From contig CAIOCC010000106.1 in assembly GCA_903856555.1 (NCBI GenBank), positions 1 to 29,541 of the forward strand: a stretch of DNA of 29,541 bases. The letters are read 5' to 3'. The stretch is from an uncultured Bacteroidota bacterium. Its GTDB lineage: Bacteria; Bacteroidota; Bacteroidia; UBA7662. The notes under the pieces are model-generated. The model did not search any database. It had not been told where the DNA came from and saw only the letters and a list, made by a program, of their open reading frames with translations. Position 1 is the first letter of the stretch. Each line of letters begins with the position of its first letter. The position numbers and the translations under genes are program-made. Below are positions 1 to 7,173 of the stretch, in pieces.

Positions 1-33
1 ACCATTTCCATCTTCGAAGGAGCGAAGTTATTG

Positions 34-969
34 TTAGATGGCCACCGACATCCCGGCGGCATAGGCTTCCACCCGCTCAATCAGTTCCTTGAAATCCTTG
101 ACAAGAACCAGGGGGCTTTCCCAGCGGACCTGGCCTTCGGCAAGCACGGCCAAGGGCCCGGTTACGAGGTGGGTGCAACGGGGAAAATCCTGCCTGATTC
201 TGGCCAAATAATCAGCCACCGAATCCTGGGCCAAAGAGGATGTCATCGAAAAAAGGGTGAAATCAGGCCGGTATTGCTGATCCAGCACAAACAAATCCGG
301 GTAAGGCACATTCGCCCCAATATAGGCCACTTGCTGACCGCGGGCCTTGAGGAGAAAAGACGCAAAAAGCAAACCCAATTCATGGAACTCGCCTTCGGGG
401 AGGTACAACAGGTAGCGCCGTGCGCTCCGGCTTGGGCCTGCTGATGGGCCGGGACCGGCCTGTTCAGCCAATCGATCAATGGCCACAATTAATTTTTGGC
501 GGATGATATTGGTAATAAAATGCTCGTGGGCCGGATTGATGGACCCCGTTTGCCAAAGAATTCCAATGCGTCGGAAGAAAGGAAAAATCAAATCCATCAT
601 GGCCTCTTCGACCCCGCATTGATCAAACGCCCGGGTTAGGAGCCTTTGAAAGGCCGGTTCGTCCAGGCTAATCATGGCCAAGGTGAGGGCCTCTAGCCGT
701 TCATCCAAGGGCAGGGGACCCAGTTCCTGATGCAAAACAGCCTGATGCAAGTCCTCCGGGCTCATTTTGGCCAGGTGGGAAATTTTGGCGCCTTGGCGCA
801 TCAAGGCGGCTACTCCGAGAAGCTTGCGAAGGTCGTCTTGATCGTAGTAGCGAATGTTGGTGGTGCTGCGTTTGGGCTCCACCAGGTTGTACCTGGTCTC
901 CCACATCCGCAGGGTAGCGGCCTTGATGCCTGTGAGGGCCTCCATGTCTTTGATCGAAAAACGGTCCAT
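34..969 (-). CDS. MerR-family regulator with cobalamin-binding domain (CarH/LitR-like)
   Basis: The predicted protein has 311 residues. Residues 3-72 form a MerR winged-helix DNA-binding domain (MEALTGIKAATLRMWETRY). A helical cobalamin-binding segment follows, with W139 and E149-H150 in the Wx9EH arrangement of CarH light sensors. A Rossmann-like B12 domain then carries ExHxxG (E194, H196, G199), whose His is the lower cobalt ligand in this family. In CarH/LitR proteins adenosylcobalamin drives tetramer binding to DNA in the dark, and light releases it. The residue after W139 is Gln, where Thermus CarH has the His that ligates cobalt after photolysis, so the light response may differ. I chose the ATG at 969; an upstream TTG at 1017 would add 16 residues unlike the family. 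The gene is divergent from a small membrane protein. No carotenoid or photolyase genes are in view, although the left edge cuts off further context. Confidence 0.88.
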   Translation of the reverse strand: MDRFSIKDMEALTGIKAATLRMWETRYNLVEPKRSTTNIRYYDQDDLRKLLGVAALMRQGAKISHLAKMSPEDLHQAVLHQELGPLPLDERLEALTLAMISLDEPAFQRLLTRAFDQCGVEEAMMDLIFPFFRRIGILWQTGSINPAHEHFITNIIRQKLIVAIDRLAEQAGPGPSAGPSRSARRYLLYLPEGEFHELGLLFASFLLKARGQQVAYIGANVPYPDLFVLDQQYRPDFTLFSMTSSLAQDSVADYLARIRQDFPRCTHLVTGPLAVLAEGQVRWESPLVLVKDFKELIERVEAYAAGMSVAI

Positions 970-990
970 TTCCAAAATACCAACACCATG

Positions 991-1060
991 GGGGGCAAAA
1001 TGTTTACACGAGGGCAAACCCTAATTCAAGGGGTTGTTGGTAATATTGCAGGGCAAATCC
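991..1060. promoter_or_regulatory. Three GGGCAAA repeats in the divergent spacer, possible operator
   Basis: GGGCAAA occurs at 993-999, 1012-1018 and 1051-1057, all in the same direction and spaced 19 and 39 bases apart (roughly two and four helical turns). The last two copies extend to AGGGCAAAyCC. They lie between the MerR-type regulator and the divergent gene at 1066, where an autoregulatory operator would be expected. A TAATATTG sequence at 1041-1048 is one base off the Bacteroidota -7 box. The operator assignment is inference. Confidence 0.3.
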
Positions 1061-1065
1061 GCTTT

Positions 1066-1602
1066 ATGAATCTCCAAAACATCCTCAAACTCGTTCTCCT
1101 GGGTCTGATTGTTTGGCTCACCTACGAAACCATCGAAACCGTGGCCAAACCTTTGCGTTTCGAAAAGGAGCGGGACCGCCGCTATGCAGCCGTTATTGAA
1201 CGCCTCAAGCAAATCCGTACGGCCCAAGTGACCTACCGGGAAAACAACGGCGAGTTTGCCGATACCTGGGAAAAACTCCTTCAATACACCAAGAACGGGA
1301 AAATGAAAATCACCAAAGTCATCGGTAACCCCGATGATTCGGCGGATATCCGTCGAGGAATCCGCTACGAGACTCTCTTGATTTCGGTGGCTGATTCTCT
1401 TTTCAAAAACTACCCCATTGACTCCTTGCCTTATGTTCCCTATGCCGATACGGCACGATTCATCCTGCGGGCCGGCAAAGTCAAAAAAAGCAATCTGGAG
1501 CTCAACGTTTTTGAGGTGGAAGATTCAGCTCCCTTCGACACCCGCAAAGTCCTCCGGGTCGGCTCCATGGTCGACGCGAATTTGAGCGGTAACTGGGAAT
1601 AA
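1066..1602 (+). CDS. Small membrane-anchored protein, pseudopilin-like N-terminal half
   Basis: The 178-residue product has one hydrophobic segment at residues 5-19 (NILKLVLLGLIVWL), then a charged amphipathic region. The stretch RYAAVIERLKQIRTAQVTYR followed by NNGEFADTWEKLLQY resembles the helix and loop that follow the membrane segment in bacterial pseudopilin-like proteins, where small residues and an AQ..Y..NNG pattern recur. No prepilin peptidase site precedes the hydrophobic segment. The rest is soluble, faces the periplasm if the helix is an N-terminal anchor, and has no motif I recognise. The start is the ATG at 1066, just before the membrane helix. The stop is 11 bases before the DUF3822 gene, so the two are probably cotranscribed. 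Function is unknown. Confidence 0.75.
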   Translation: MNLQNILKLVLLGLIVWLTYETIETVAKPLRFEKERDRRYAAVIERLKQIRTAQVTYRENNGEFADTWEKLLQYTKNGKMKITKVIGNPDDSADIRRGIRYETLLISVADSLFKNYPIDSLPYVPYADTARFILRAGKVKKSNLELNVFEVEDSAPFDTRKVLRVGSMVDANLSGNWE

Positions 1603-1613
1603 GCCCTTTTTGG

Positions 1614-2504
1614 TTGGCGGAACACCTTCAAACCTTTCCGAATCCCTGCTTACTGGAGCTGGATGACGAATTGTACGCCGGTCCCCCTTGGCAACGTTTG
1701 GAGTTACCCCCACAGGGTCTCCTTCTACCTGAATCACTACGCGCTTATCGGTCCTCAGAAACCGAAGAGTTGCTCCTAGAACGGGATACCACCCGCCCTG
1801 ATCAGGCCTTGGCCTACTTCAATGCTTTGATTCAACAAGTTCCCTCTTGGGAGGCTTGGGTCGCGGATTTTTCTCGCAGTACCTGGATGCCCCTCGGTTT
1901 GGTTTCGGAATGGGGTTGGGGAAGCGGACGCAAAGGCTTGATCCAGGACCCTGAACGTATATCGGGTCTGCTGCCCCTCTTTGAATCGGTTTGCGGTCCA
2001 CTCGGTGGGGAGGAACTTGGCTGGCAGGCGTGGCCGGCCTTTCAGGCTGTTCAAATCTTTGCCTTGCCCCAACCCTGGCACCAGGCTTTGGCCAAAAACC
2101 CAACCTTGGGCCCCGTGTACAGTTCCTCGGCGTTATGGACGGCTTTTTGGCAGCATCGAATCGCTGCATCGGATTCCAAAAGCCGTCATATCGCCCTGCT
2201 CATCGGTCAGCGGGATGCCTCCATCTGGGTCATGGAACCTCATAAACTTTGCCATCACGGCCGCTACCTCATCAGCCATCCGCATGACATCCTCTTTCAC
2301 CTGCTGCGTCAAAAAGAAGAACACGGGGCGAGCGTTTTGCATTTTGCGGGCCCAATCACCGAGGACCCCGAATTGCGCGCCGCCTTGGAGGGCGCATTTG
2401 AACAAGTTATAGCGGTGGGAAGCGAAGGGGCGAGTGACGGTGCAATCGACCGTCTTGAATGCCTCCAAGAAGGCCTGCGTCTATGGCAGGCGGCCTGCGA
2501 ATGA
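1614..2504 (+). CDS. DUF3822 family protein
   Basis: The 296-residue protein matches the Bacteroidota-specific DUF3822 family in its position directly before rsmD and coaD, in length and in overall pattern. The family is thought to adopt an actin-like ATPase fold; its role is unknown. No signal peptide or membrane helix is visible. The ORF opens with TTG at 1614, 11 bases after the preceding stop. The first in-frame ATG comes only at residue 92, well inside the conserved part, so a non-ATG start is needed. The stop TGA overlaps an ATG of the next gene (ATGA at 2501-2504), suggesting translational coupling. Conserved linkage with rsmD and coaD hints at a link to ribosome or coenzyme A metabolism, but nothing in the sequence shows a mechanism. 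Confidence 0.82.
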   Translation: MAEHLQTFPNPCLLELDDELYAGPPWQRLELPPQGLLLPESLRAYRSSETEELLLERDTTRPDQALAYFNALIQQVPSWEAWVADFSRSTWMPLGLVSEWGWGSGRKGLIQDPERISGLLPLFESVCGPLGGEELGWQAWPAFQAVQIFALPQPWHQALAKNPTLGPVYSSSALWTAFWQHRIAASDSKSRHIALLIGQRDASIWVMEPHKLCHHGRYLISHPHDILFHLLRQKEEHGASVLHFAGPITEDPELRAALEGAFEQVIAVGSEGASDGAIDRLECLQEGLRLWQAACE

Positions 2505-3058
2505 AGGAAAAAGGCCGGAGACAACCCATCCTCGGTGCCAAGTCCAACGAATGGGTGGTTCGGCCCACAACGGCCAAAGCTGTATCGGGCCTGGTCAATC
2601 ACTTGAATACGCGATTGGATTGGAATGAAACCGATGTTCTGGACCTTTTTGCGGGCACAGGTAGCCTGGGTTTGGCCTGTCTGAACCGGGGTGCCCGTCG
2701 ATTGATGAGTGTGGATCGGCATCCAGCGGCTCTTCGGCATCTGAACGGCCTGCGCGATCGGTCAAGCGACCCGCGTTGGAGCGTCGTGCAGGCGGACCTC
2801 CTCACGCCCAATGACCGGCCCCTCTCCTTGTCCAGCTTGGGAGGGCAGCCTTTTGGATTGATTTTGGCCGACCCCCCCTACGGGGATGCCCGCCAAGAGG
2901 GATTGGTTGAGCGCATTTTGGACGGGGGATTGCTGACTTCTGGGGGATTGCTCGTTGTTGAGCATGCCATCACCTACCGACGCTTTAGCCTTCGACACCA
3001 GGCACAGCATGAACTAACCTACGGTCTCAGCCGTTTTTGTATTTTTGAAAACAACTAG
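2483..3058 (+). CDS. rsmD: 16S rRNA (guanine(966)-N(2))-methyltransferase
   Basis: RsmD methylates G966 of 16S rRNA in the small ribosomal subunit using S-adenosylmethionine. The product is about 191 residues, normal for the family. It shows RPTT near the N-terminus, the SAM-binding motif DLFAGTGSLGLACLNRGA, an acidic residue after the second strand (SVDRHP), and the catalytic DPPYG motif. The start is ambiguous. ATG at 2483 keeps an AGG...KGRR segment that resembles the family's N-terminal IxGGxxRGR and overlaps the previous gene by 22 bases. ATG at 2501 gives a 4-base ATGA overlap but a shorter N-terminus. I favour 2483 slightly. coaD follows after 60 bases. Confidence 0.92.
   Translation: MAGGLRMKEKGRRQPILGAKSNEWVVRPTTAKAVSGLVNHLNTRLDWNETDVLDLFAGTGSLGLACLNRGARRLMSVDRHPAALRHLNGLRDRSSDPRWSVVQADLLTPNDRPLSLSSLGGQPFGLILADPPYGDARQEGLVERILDGGLLTSGGLLVVEHAITYRRFSLRHQAQHELTYGLSRFCIFENN
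3040..3047 (+). promoter_or_regulatory. Possible -7 box upstream of coaD
   Basis: TATTTTTG matches the Bacteroidota -7 consensus TAnnTTTG. It lies in the last codons of rsmD, about 70 bases before coaD. No TTG is seen 17-23 bases upstream, so only half of the promoter is supported. coaD may simply be read through from rsmD. Confidence 0.25.
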
Positions 3059-3118
3059 CCTTCCATTAGGAGGCCTACTACCTGCATCGAAGTTCCCCTC
3101 AGCCCCCACTCTCCTGCC

Positions 3119-3610
3119 ATGAGCCCTCGCACCGCCTTGTTTCCCGGGTCCTTTGACCCCATTACCCTGGGGCATTTGGACCTCATCCAGCGTTCCCTCG
3201 TGCATTTTGATCGTATGGTGGTCGCCGTTGGACACAATAGCGACAAAAAATACCTCTTTGACTTGGCCACCCGATTGCGATGGTTGCAGGAATTGCTGGC
3301 TGGAGATAGTCGCATTCAGGTCCTGACCTACGAAGATTTGACGGCTCGTTTTTGTCAGGAAATCGGAGCCTCCTTCATTGTTCGGGGCCTGCGCAACACC
3401 CTTGATTTCGAGAGCGAAAAAAGCATTGCCCAATTAAACCGGGATCTCTTTGGGGTTGAGACGTTTTTTTTGGTCTGCGACCCAGGATTGCAAGCGGTTT
3501 CTTCCTCCGTGGTCCGCGATATTGTATTGCACGGGGGCAATCCGGCGCCCTTGGTACCCGCTGTTGTCGCCAGGGGTATCTCGGCCCTCAAAACCGACTC
3601 AAGCCTTTGA
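3119..3610 (+). CDS. coaD: Phosphopantetheine adenylyltransferase
   Basis: CoaD transfers AMP from ATP to 4'-phosphopantetheine, the penultimate step of coenzyme A synthesis, in the cytoplasm. The product is 163 residues, as usual. Diagnostic motifs are FPGSFDPITLGHLDLI near the N-terminus (nucleotidyltransferase TxGH), RGLRNTLDFESE in the middle (family RGLR..DFE.E), and VSSSVVRDI near the C-terminus (family ISSTxVR). The start is the ATG at 3119, right at the start of the fold. The 3' end overlaps the convergent NUDIX gene by 23 bases, with no terminator hairpin between them. Confidence 0.96.
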   Translation: MSPRTALFPGSFDPITLGHLDLIQRSLVHFDRMVVAVGHNSDKKYLFDLATRLRWLQELLAGDSRIQVLTYEDLTARFCQEIGASFIVRGLRNTLDFESEKSIAQLNRDLFGVETFFLVCDPGLQAVSSSVVRDIVLHGGNPAPLVPAVVARGISALKTDSSL

Positions 3611-4244
3611 GGTATCCCGGGTCGGCCCCTAGCAGCAGGCTACGGACCGAAGGGTAGGTCCTTGGCAATGCGACCGATTGCACTTCCTCGGGTGACATCC
3701 AGCGGACTTCGGTAATGCCTTCTTCGATCTGGGGATGGAGCTGCTGATTGCGATCCATGGGACAGGTCATGGTGAACCAATGGCTCCGCTTCCAGGCGAC
3801 ACGGCCTTTGTATAGGTACAAATGATTGGTTTCCAATTTGTTATAAGACTCCAAAGATGTCAAATCAACCAACCCACATTCCTCAACACATTCCCGGATG
3901 GCCGTTTCCAGCATGGTTTCGCCGGGCTCGGCTTTGCCCTTGGGCAGATCCCATCGACCATGTCGAAGAATCCATAACATCTGATTTTCACTATAGATCA
4001 GCCCCCCACCGGCCTCCAACAACCAAGATCGCTGCATCAAGTCGGCCCACATTCCTTCTTGATCTTCCGCAACCACATCGCGGACAGCCCAAAAACCAGG
4101 AGATTCGCTGGTTTTTTCTTGGCCGTGCAAGATGCCTTGGATCCCATTCCAGACCTCTTCAACCGACTGAATGGTCTCTCCGGGTCGGGGGCTTCGAAGT
4201 TCAAAAGGAACGTCCTGGCAAAAAAACAAGTAATTTTGGGGCAT
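3588..4244 (-). CDS. NUDIX hydrolase with N-terminal extension
   Basis: The 218-residue protein has a complete Nudix box at residues 103-125 (GKAEPGE, then RECVEECGL), fitting Gx5Ex7REUxEExGU; the Glu residues bind the divalent metals used to hydrolyse a nucleoside diphosphate linked to another group. The substrate cannot be told. About 75 residues precede the Nudix fold, which starts near LLEAGGGLIY; such an extension is common in Bacteroidota homologues. The ATG at 4244 opens with MPQNYLFF and is preferred over a start 37 codons upstream that would run deep into pyrE. This start codon overlaps the ATG at 4243 on the other strand, so any promoter for the gene must lie inside pyrE. The gene converges on and overlaps coaD. 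Confidence 0.88.
   Translation of the reverse strand: MPQNYLFFCQDVPFELRSPRPGETIQSVEEVWNGIQGILHGQEKTSESPGFWAVRDVVAEDQEGMWADLMQRSWLLEAGGGLIYSENQMLWILRHGRWDLPKGKAEPGETMLETAIRECVEECGLVDLTSLESYNKLETNHLYLYKGRVAWKRSHWFTMTCPMDRNQQLHPQIEEGITEVRWMSPEEVQSVALPRTYPSVRSLLLGADPGYLKGLSRF
4231..4238 (+). promoter_or_regulatory. -7 promoter box (TAATTTTG) for pyrE
   Basis: TAATTTTG is an exact match to TAnnTTTG. It ends 4 bases before the ATG at 4243 and 10 bases before the ATG at 4249. Because transcription starts about 7 bases after the centre of this box, the transcript should begin at or beside the start codon, giving a leaderless or nearly leaderless mRNA. No clear -33 TTG is seen at the expected spacing. 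The box lies within the 5' coding end of the divergent NUDIX gene. Confidence 0.5.
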
Positions 4245-4248
4245 GGAA

Positions 4249-4896
4249 ATGAAAGAAACCGCTTTGGCCGTTGCGAAGATATTGTTAGAAACCAAAGCTG
4301 TGAAGTTTTCACCTTCCCAACCGTTTCGGTGGGCCTCGGGTTGGTTATCGCCCATCTATTGCGATAATAGGGTCACCTTATCCTATCCTAAATACCGAAC
4401 CTTCATCCGGCAGCAATTGGCCGATCGAATAACGGCCTCCTTTGGCCGCTGTGATTTGATCACCGGAGTAGCCACCGCTGGCATTCCCCAAGGGGTCCTG
4501 GTGGCCGAACAATTGGGTCTGCCTTTTGCGTACGTTCGCGCCAAAGCCAAGGAACACGGTACCCGCAGCCTCATTGAAGGCCGAGCCGAACCAGGGTCCC
4601 GAACCGTACTTATCGAAGATTTAATTTCCACCGGACAGAGTTCCCTGCAAGCGGCCGAAACATTGCGCAGCGAGGGCCTGGATGTTTTGTGTGTTATGAG
4701 TGTTTTTACGTATGGTTTTCCCATCGCCGACCAGCGCTTTGAGGAGGCCGGTTTTCGTTCCATCAGCCTTTGCTCCTTTTCCGACCTATTGGAGGCAGCC
4801 GTTGACCAGGGCTACCTCTCATCGGATGCCCTCACCTCCCTGGAGGCTTGGCGAACCCATCCAGAATCCTGGACAGCAGACCCCACAACTCCCTAA
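4249..4896 (+). CDS. pyrE: Orotate phosphoribosyltransferase
   Basis: PyrE joins orotate and PRPP to make orotidine 5'-phosphate in pyrimidine synthesis. The 215-residue product has the family pattern throughout: AVKFSPSQPFRWASGWLSPIYCDNR near the N-terminus appears in two conserved pieces (FRWASGW, PIYCDNR), ITGVATAGIP in the middle, and the PRPP-binding loop VLIEDLISTGQSS. The ATG at 4249 matches the usual family start (MK..A..VAK.LL); an in-frame ATG at 4243 would add Met-Glu and overlaps the start codon of the opposite NUDIX gene. A -7 box sits immediately upstream. The GH3-like gene begins 3 bases after the stop, so the two are probably one transcript. Confidence 0.95.
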   Translation: MKETALAVAKILLETKAVKFSPSQPFRWASGWLSPIYCDNRVTLSYPKYRTFIRQQLADRITASFGRCDLITGVATAGIPQGVLVAEQLGLPFAYVRAKAKEHGTRSLIEGRAEPGSRTVLIEDLISTGQSSLQAAETLRSEGLDVLCVMSVFTYGFPIADQRFEEAGFRSISLCSFSDLLEAAVDQGYLSSDALTSLEAWRTHPESWTADPTTP

Positions 4897-4899
4897 AAG

Positions 4900-6468
4900 A
4901 TGGCACTGCTTGGGACCCTCTTCAAACGCACCCTTCAAGCAGGGAAGGCCCTTCAATTCAATATCTTAAGCCCCAGACTCCAACAAAAGTTGGTCCTGGC
5001 CCGCTTGCTTCGCAAGGCCCGGCAGACGGATATCGGTCGTTATTACGGTTTCTCTTCCATTTTGGACTCCGGCCACATGCTGGATGAGTTTAGCCGTCGC
5101 CTACCTATTCATGATTACAATGCCATCAACGACCGCTGGTGGAAACGTTATCACGAGGGCAAGTCCAACATTACTTGGCCCGGCAAAATCAAGTATTTCG
5201 CCCTGAGCAGCGGGACCTCCGAGGCAGCCAGCAAATACATTCCGGTATCGGGGGACATGATCAAATCCATGCGTCGCACGTCGATCAAGCAGATGCTGGT
5301 TTTGTCCCGCTTTAATTTCCCTAGCGAACTCTTTGAAAAAGGAATTATGATGTTGGGAGGTTCGGCCAACCTCCAACACTCGGGTCATTATTATTACGGT
5401 GACCTCAGCGGTATTAACACCTCCAAAATCCCTTTGTGGTTCACCCCCTTTTTTAAACCCGGCGATCGCATTTCAAGAATTCGAGATTGGGACCAAAAAA
5501 TTGAAGAAATTGCATTGCAGGCCAAAAATTGGGATATCTGGGTGGTCTCCGGGATCCCGTCGTGGATGCAACTCCTGTTTGAACGAATTATTCAACATCA
5601 CGGGGTCCGGACCATTCATGATATCTGGCCCAATCTGCAGGTCTTTGCGTACGGTGGCGTGGCGATGGACCCCTACCTACCCGCTTTTGAAAGGATTTGC
5701 GCCCGGCCCTTATCGTACATCGAGACGTATCTGGCCTCCGAAGGATTCCTGGCCTACGATACCCGGATTGCTCCGGAACGCAAAGGCATGCGCCTAAGTC
5801 TTAACAACGGAATTTATTACGAATTCATTCCTTTTGACGAAGAACATTTTGACGAGGACGGACAGGTCCGACCACAGGCCCAAGCGATTCCCATTGATCG
5901 AGTGGAGGCCCACAAGGATTACGCGCTAGTGATTACCACCTGCTCCGGGGCCTGGCGATATTTGATTGGCGATACGATTCGCTTTGAGTGTCTACAAAAT
6001 GTCGAAATCAAAATCACCGGCCGGATTAAACATTTTTTGAGCCTGTGTGGTGAGCATCTTTCGATGGAGAATATCAACGAAGGATTGCTCAAACTAGCTC
6101 ATGATGAGGATCTTACATTGGGAGAATGCGCCGTCATGGGGCTGTCAACGAACGGTGGCTACGGGCATCGTTGGTATCTGTCGGTGGCCAAGGAGCAAGT
6201 CGCCCAAGCGCGGGAAAGGCAAGTGGACCTGCTAGTCAAACTGGATGCCATTCTTCGGGGTTTGAACGACGACTACGATGTGGAAAGACGGCATGCCCTG
6301 CGTATCATGGAAATTGTTATCCTCTCCGAAGAAGTGCCCCTGCAATGGATGAATACCCTTAACAAAATGGGCGGTCAAAATAAATTCCCGCGGGTTCTCA
6401 AAGGCAAATACGCCGAATCGTGGCTGGCCTTTGTCCAAGATATTCAGCCGGCCTCTTTGCCCCTTTAA
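4900..6468 (+). CDS. GH3-family acyl-adenylate/amide synthetase-like protein
   Basis: The 522-residue protein belongs to the GH3 superfamily, whose plant members adenylate jasmonate or auxin and couple them to amino acids. Bacteroidota carry homologues of unknown substrate. ANL-type motifs are visible: the phosphate-binding loop FALSSGTSEAASKYIPVS (residues about 105-122), YLASEGFLAYD in the middle (family Y.SSE), and TTCSGAWRYLIGDTIRF (family GLYRYRxGD), followed by GRIKHFLSLCGEHLS (hinge and C-terminal lobe). Length is normal. No signal peptide is present, so it is cytoplasmic. The start is 3 bases after the pyrE stop. Its stop overlaps the xseB stop on the other strand. The pyrE link gives no clear clue to the substrate. 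Confidence 0.88.
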   Translation: MALLGTLFKRTLQAGKALQFNILSPRLQQKLVLARLLRKARQTDIGRYYGFSSILDSGHMLDEFSRRLPIHDYNAINDRWWKRYHEGKSNITWPGKIKYFALSSGTSEAASKYIPVSGDMIKSMRRTSIKQMLVLSRFNFPSELFEKGIMMLGGSANLQHSGHYYYGDLSGINTSKIPLWFTPFFKPGDRISRIRDWDQKIEEIALQAKNWDIWVVSGIPSWMQLLFERIIQHHGVRTIHDIWPNLQVFAYGGVAMDPYLPAFERICARPLSYIETYLASEGFLAYDTRIAPERKGMRLSLNNGIYYEFIPFDEEHFDEDGQVRPQAQAIPIDRVEAHKDYALVITTCSGAWRYLIGDTIRFECLQNVEIKITGRIKHFLSLCGEHLSMENINEGLLKLAHDEDLTLGECAVMGLSTNGGYGHRWYLSVAKEQVAQARERQVDLLVKLDAILRGLNDDYDVERRHALRIMEIVILSEEVPLQWMNTLNKMGGQNKFPRVLKGKYAESWLAFVQDIQPASLPL

Positions 6469-6701
6469 TCCGGGCTTTTGACCAAGGCCTCCACTTGCAA
6501 ACGAGCCTTGCGCAGGTATTCCCTGCACCAGTCCAAGTCCTCCATGGCCTGACGATACGCCTCCATGGCCTGGTCCAGGTCCTCGGTCTGCCTTTCCATC
6601 TGTTCAACCCAATGCCGTGCGCGGTTCATGCGTTGCGAGAAGGCACCTGGACCGCCCGCATCGGGGGCGTTCACGGATTCCTTGGGGGTTGAACGAGGCA
6701 T
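6465..6701 (-). CDS. xseB: Exodeoxyribonuclease VII small subunit-like protein
   Basis: The 78-residue product fits the exonuclease VII small subunit. A low-complexity N-terminus is followed by two helices with the XseB pattern: ARHWVEQMERQTEDLDQAM, then AYRQAMEDLDWCREYL and KARLQVEAL, matching the family's LE.iv..lE...lsLdea...Y..G..l...c...L..Ae..v. The subunit normally binds XseA, which degrades single-stranded DNA to oligonucleotides. No xseA is in the window, so it is an orphan here. ATG at 6701 is used; a GTG at 6707 is possible. It converges with the GH3 gene, the stops sharing TTAA at 6465-6468, and is divergent from the EVE gene across 51 bases. Confidence 0.72.
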   Translation of the reverse strand: MPRSTPKESVNAPDAGGPGAFSQRMNRARHWVEQMERQTEDLDQAMEAYRQAMEDLDWCREYLRKARLQVEALVKSPD

Positions 6702-6752
6702 GGGCACGGATTATGCCTTAAATTTAGGATTCAAAATCCTGAAAATCTCACC
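6702..6752. promoter_or_regulatory. Divergent spacer between xseB and the EVE gene
   Basis: The 51-base spacer contains TAAATTTA at 6719-6726, which reads the same on both strands and is one base off the -7 box TAnnTTTG in each direction. It could serve both divergent genes. Next to it, AGGATT-CAA-AATCCT at 6726-6740 is a perfect inverted repeat that could form a short hairpin in the plus-strand transcript. No -33 TTG is found at proper spacing on either strand. I see no PyrR-type attenuator. Confidence 0.28.
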
Positions 6753-7172
6753 TTGGCTTATTGGTTACTCAAATCGGAACCCGAAACCTACGCGTGGGAT
6801 GATTTATGCAGGGAGAAGGTAGGAACCTGGGATGGGGTTCGCAATCACCAGGCCAAACTGAATCTCAAAGCCATGCAAAAGGGCGATCAAGCGCTTTTTT
6901 ACCATAGCGTGACCCAAAAAGCAGTGGTAGGCATCATGGAGATCGATTCGGCCTCCTTTCCGGACCCCACCGCAGGCACGAATGAGCCCTGGGTAGCGGT
7001 CAAGGTCCGCCCCCTCCAAGCCCTCCAACGGCCCGTAACCCTGCAGGAAATGAAAAGCGACCCGGCCCTGCTTGGATTGCCCCTGTTAACCCATACCCGT
7101 TTGTCGGTTGTTCCCTTGAGCAAGGCTCATTTTGATACTATCTTAGCACACGCTCAGCGGCCCGCCCTCTAA
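6753..7172 (+). CDS. EVE domain-containing protein
   Basis: The 139-residue product is a single EVE domain, a fold of the PUA/YTH group linked to recognition of modified bases. The hallmark N-terminus AYWLLKSEPETYAWDDL and the GTWDGVRNHQAKLNLKAMQ segment are followed by KGDQALFYHS and a VVGIMEI strand, as in other EVE proteins. It starts with TTG at 6753; the family begins at just this point (M.YWL.KSEP) and no ATG is available nearby. The stop is one base before pyrR, so it heads the pyrR-pyrB run. A cytoplasmic nucleic-acid-binding role is known for the family; the partner or modified base cannot be read from the sequence. Confidence 0.92.
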   Translation: MAYWLLKSEPETYAWDDLCREKVGTWDGVRNHQAKLNLKAMQKGDQALFYHSVTQKAVVGIMEIDSASFPDPTAGTNEPWVAVKVRPLQALQRPVTLQEMKSDPALLGLPLLTHTRLSVVPLSKAHFDTILAHAQRPAL

Positions 7173-7173
7173 G

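Noticed and set aside
6726..6740. AGGATT/AATCCT inverted repeat considered as a terminator or PyrR attenuator
   Set aside because: Six AT-rich pairs with no T tract and no PyrR-type loop; kept only as a note in the spacer.
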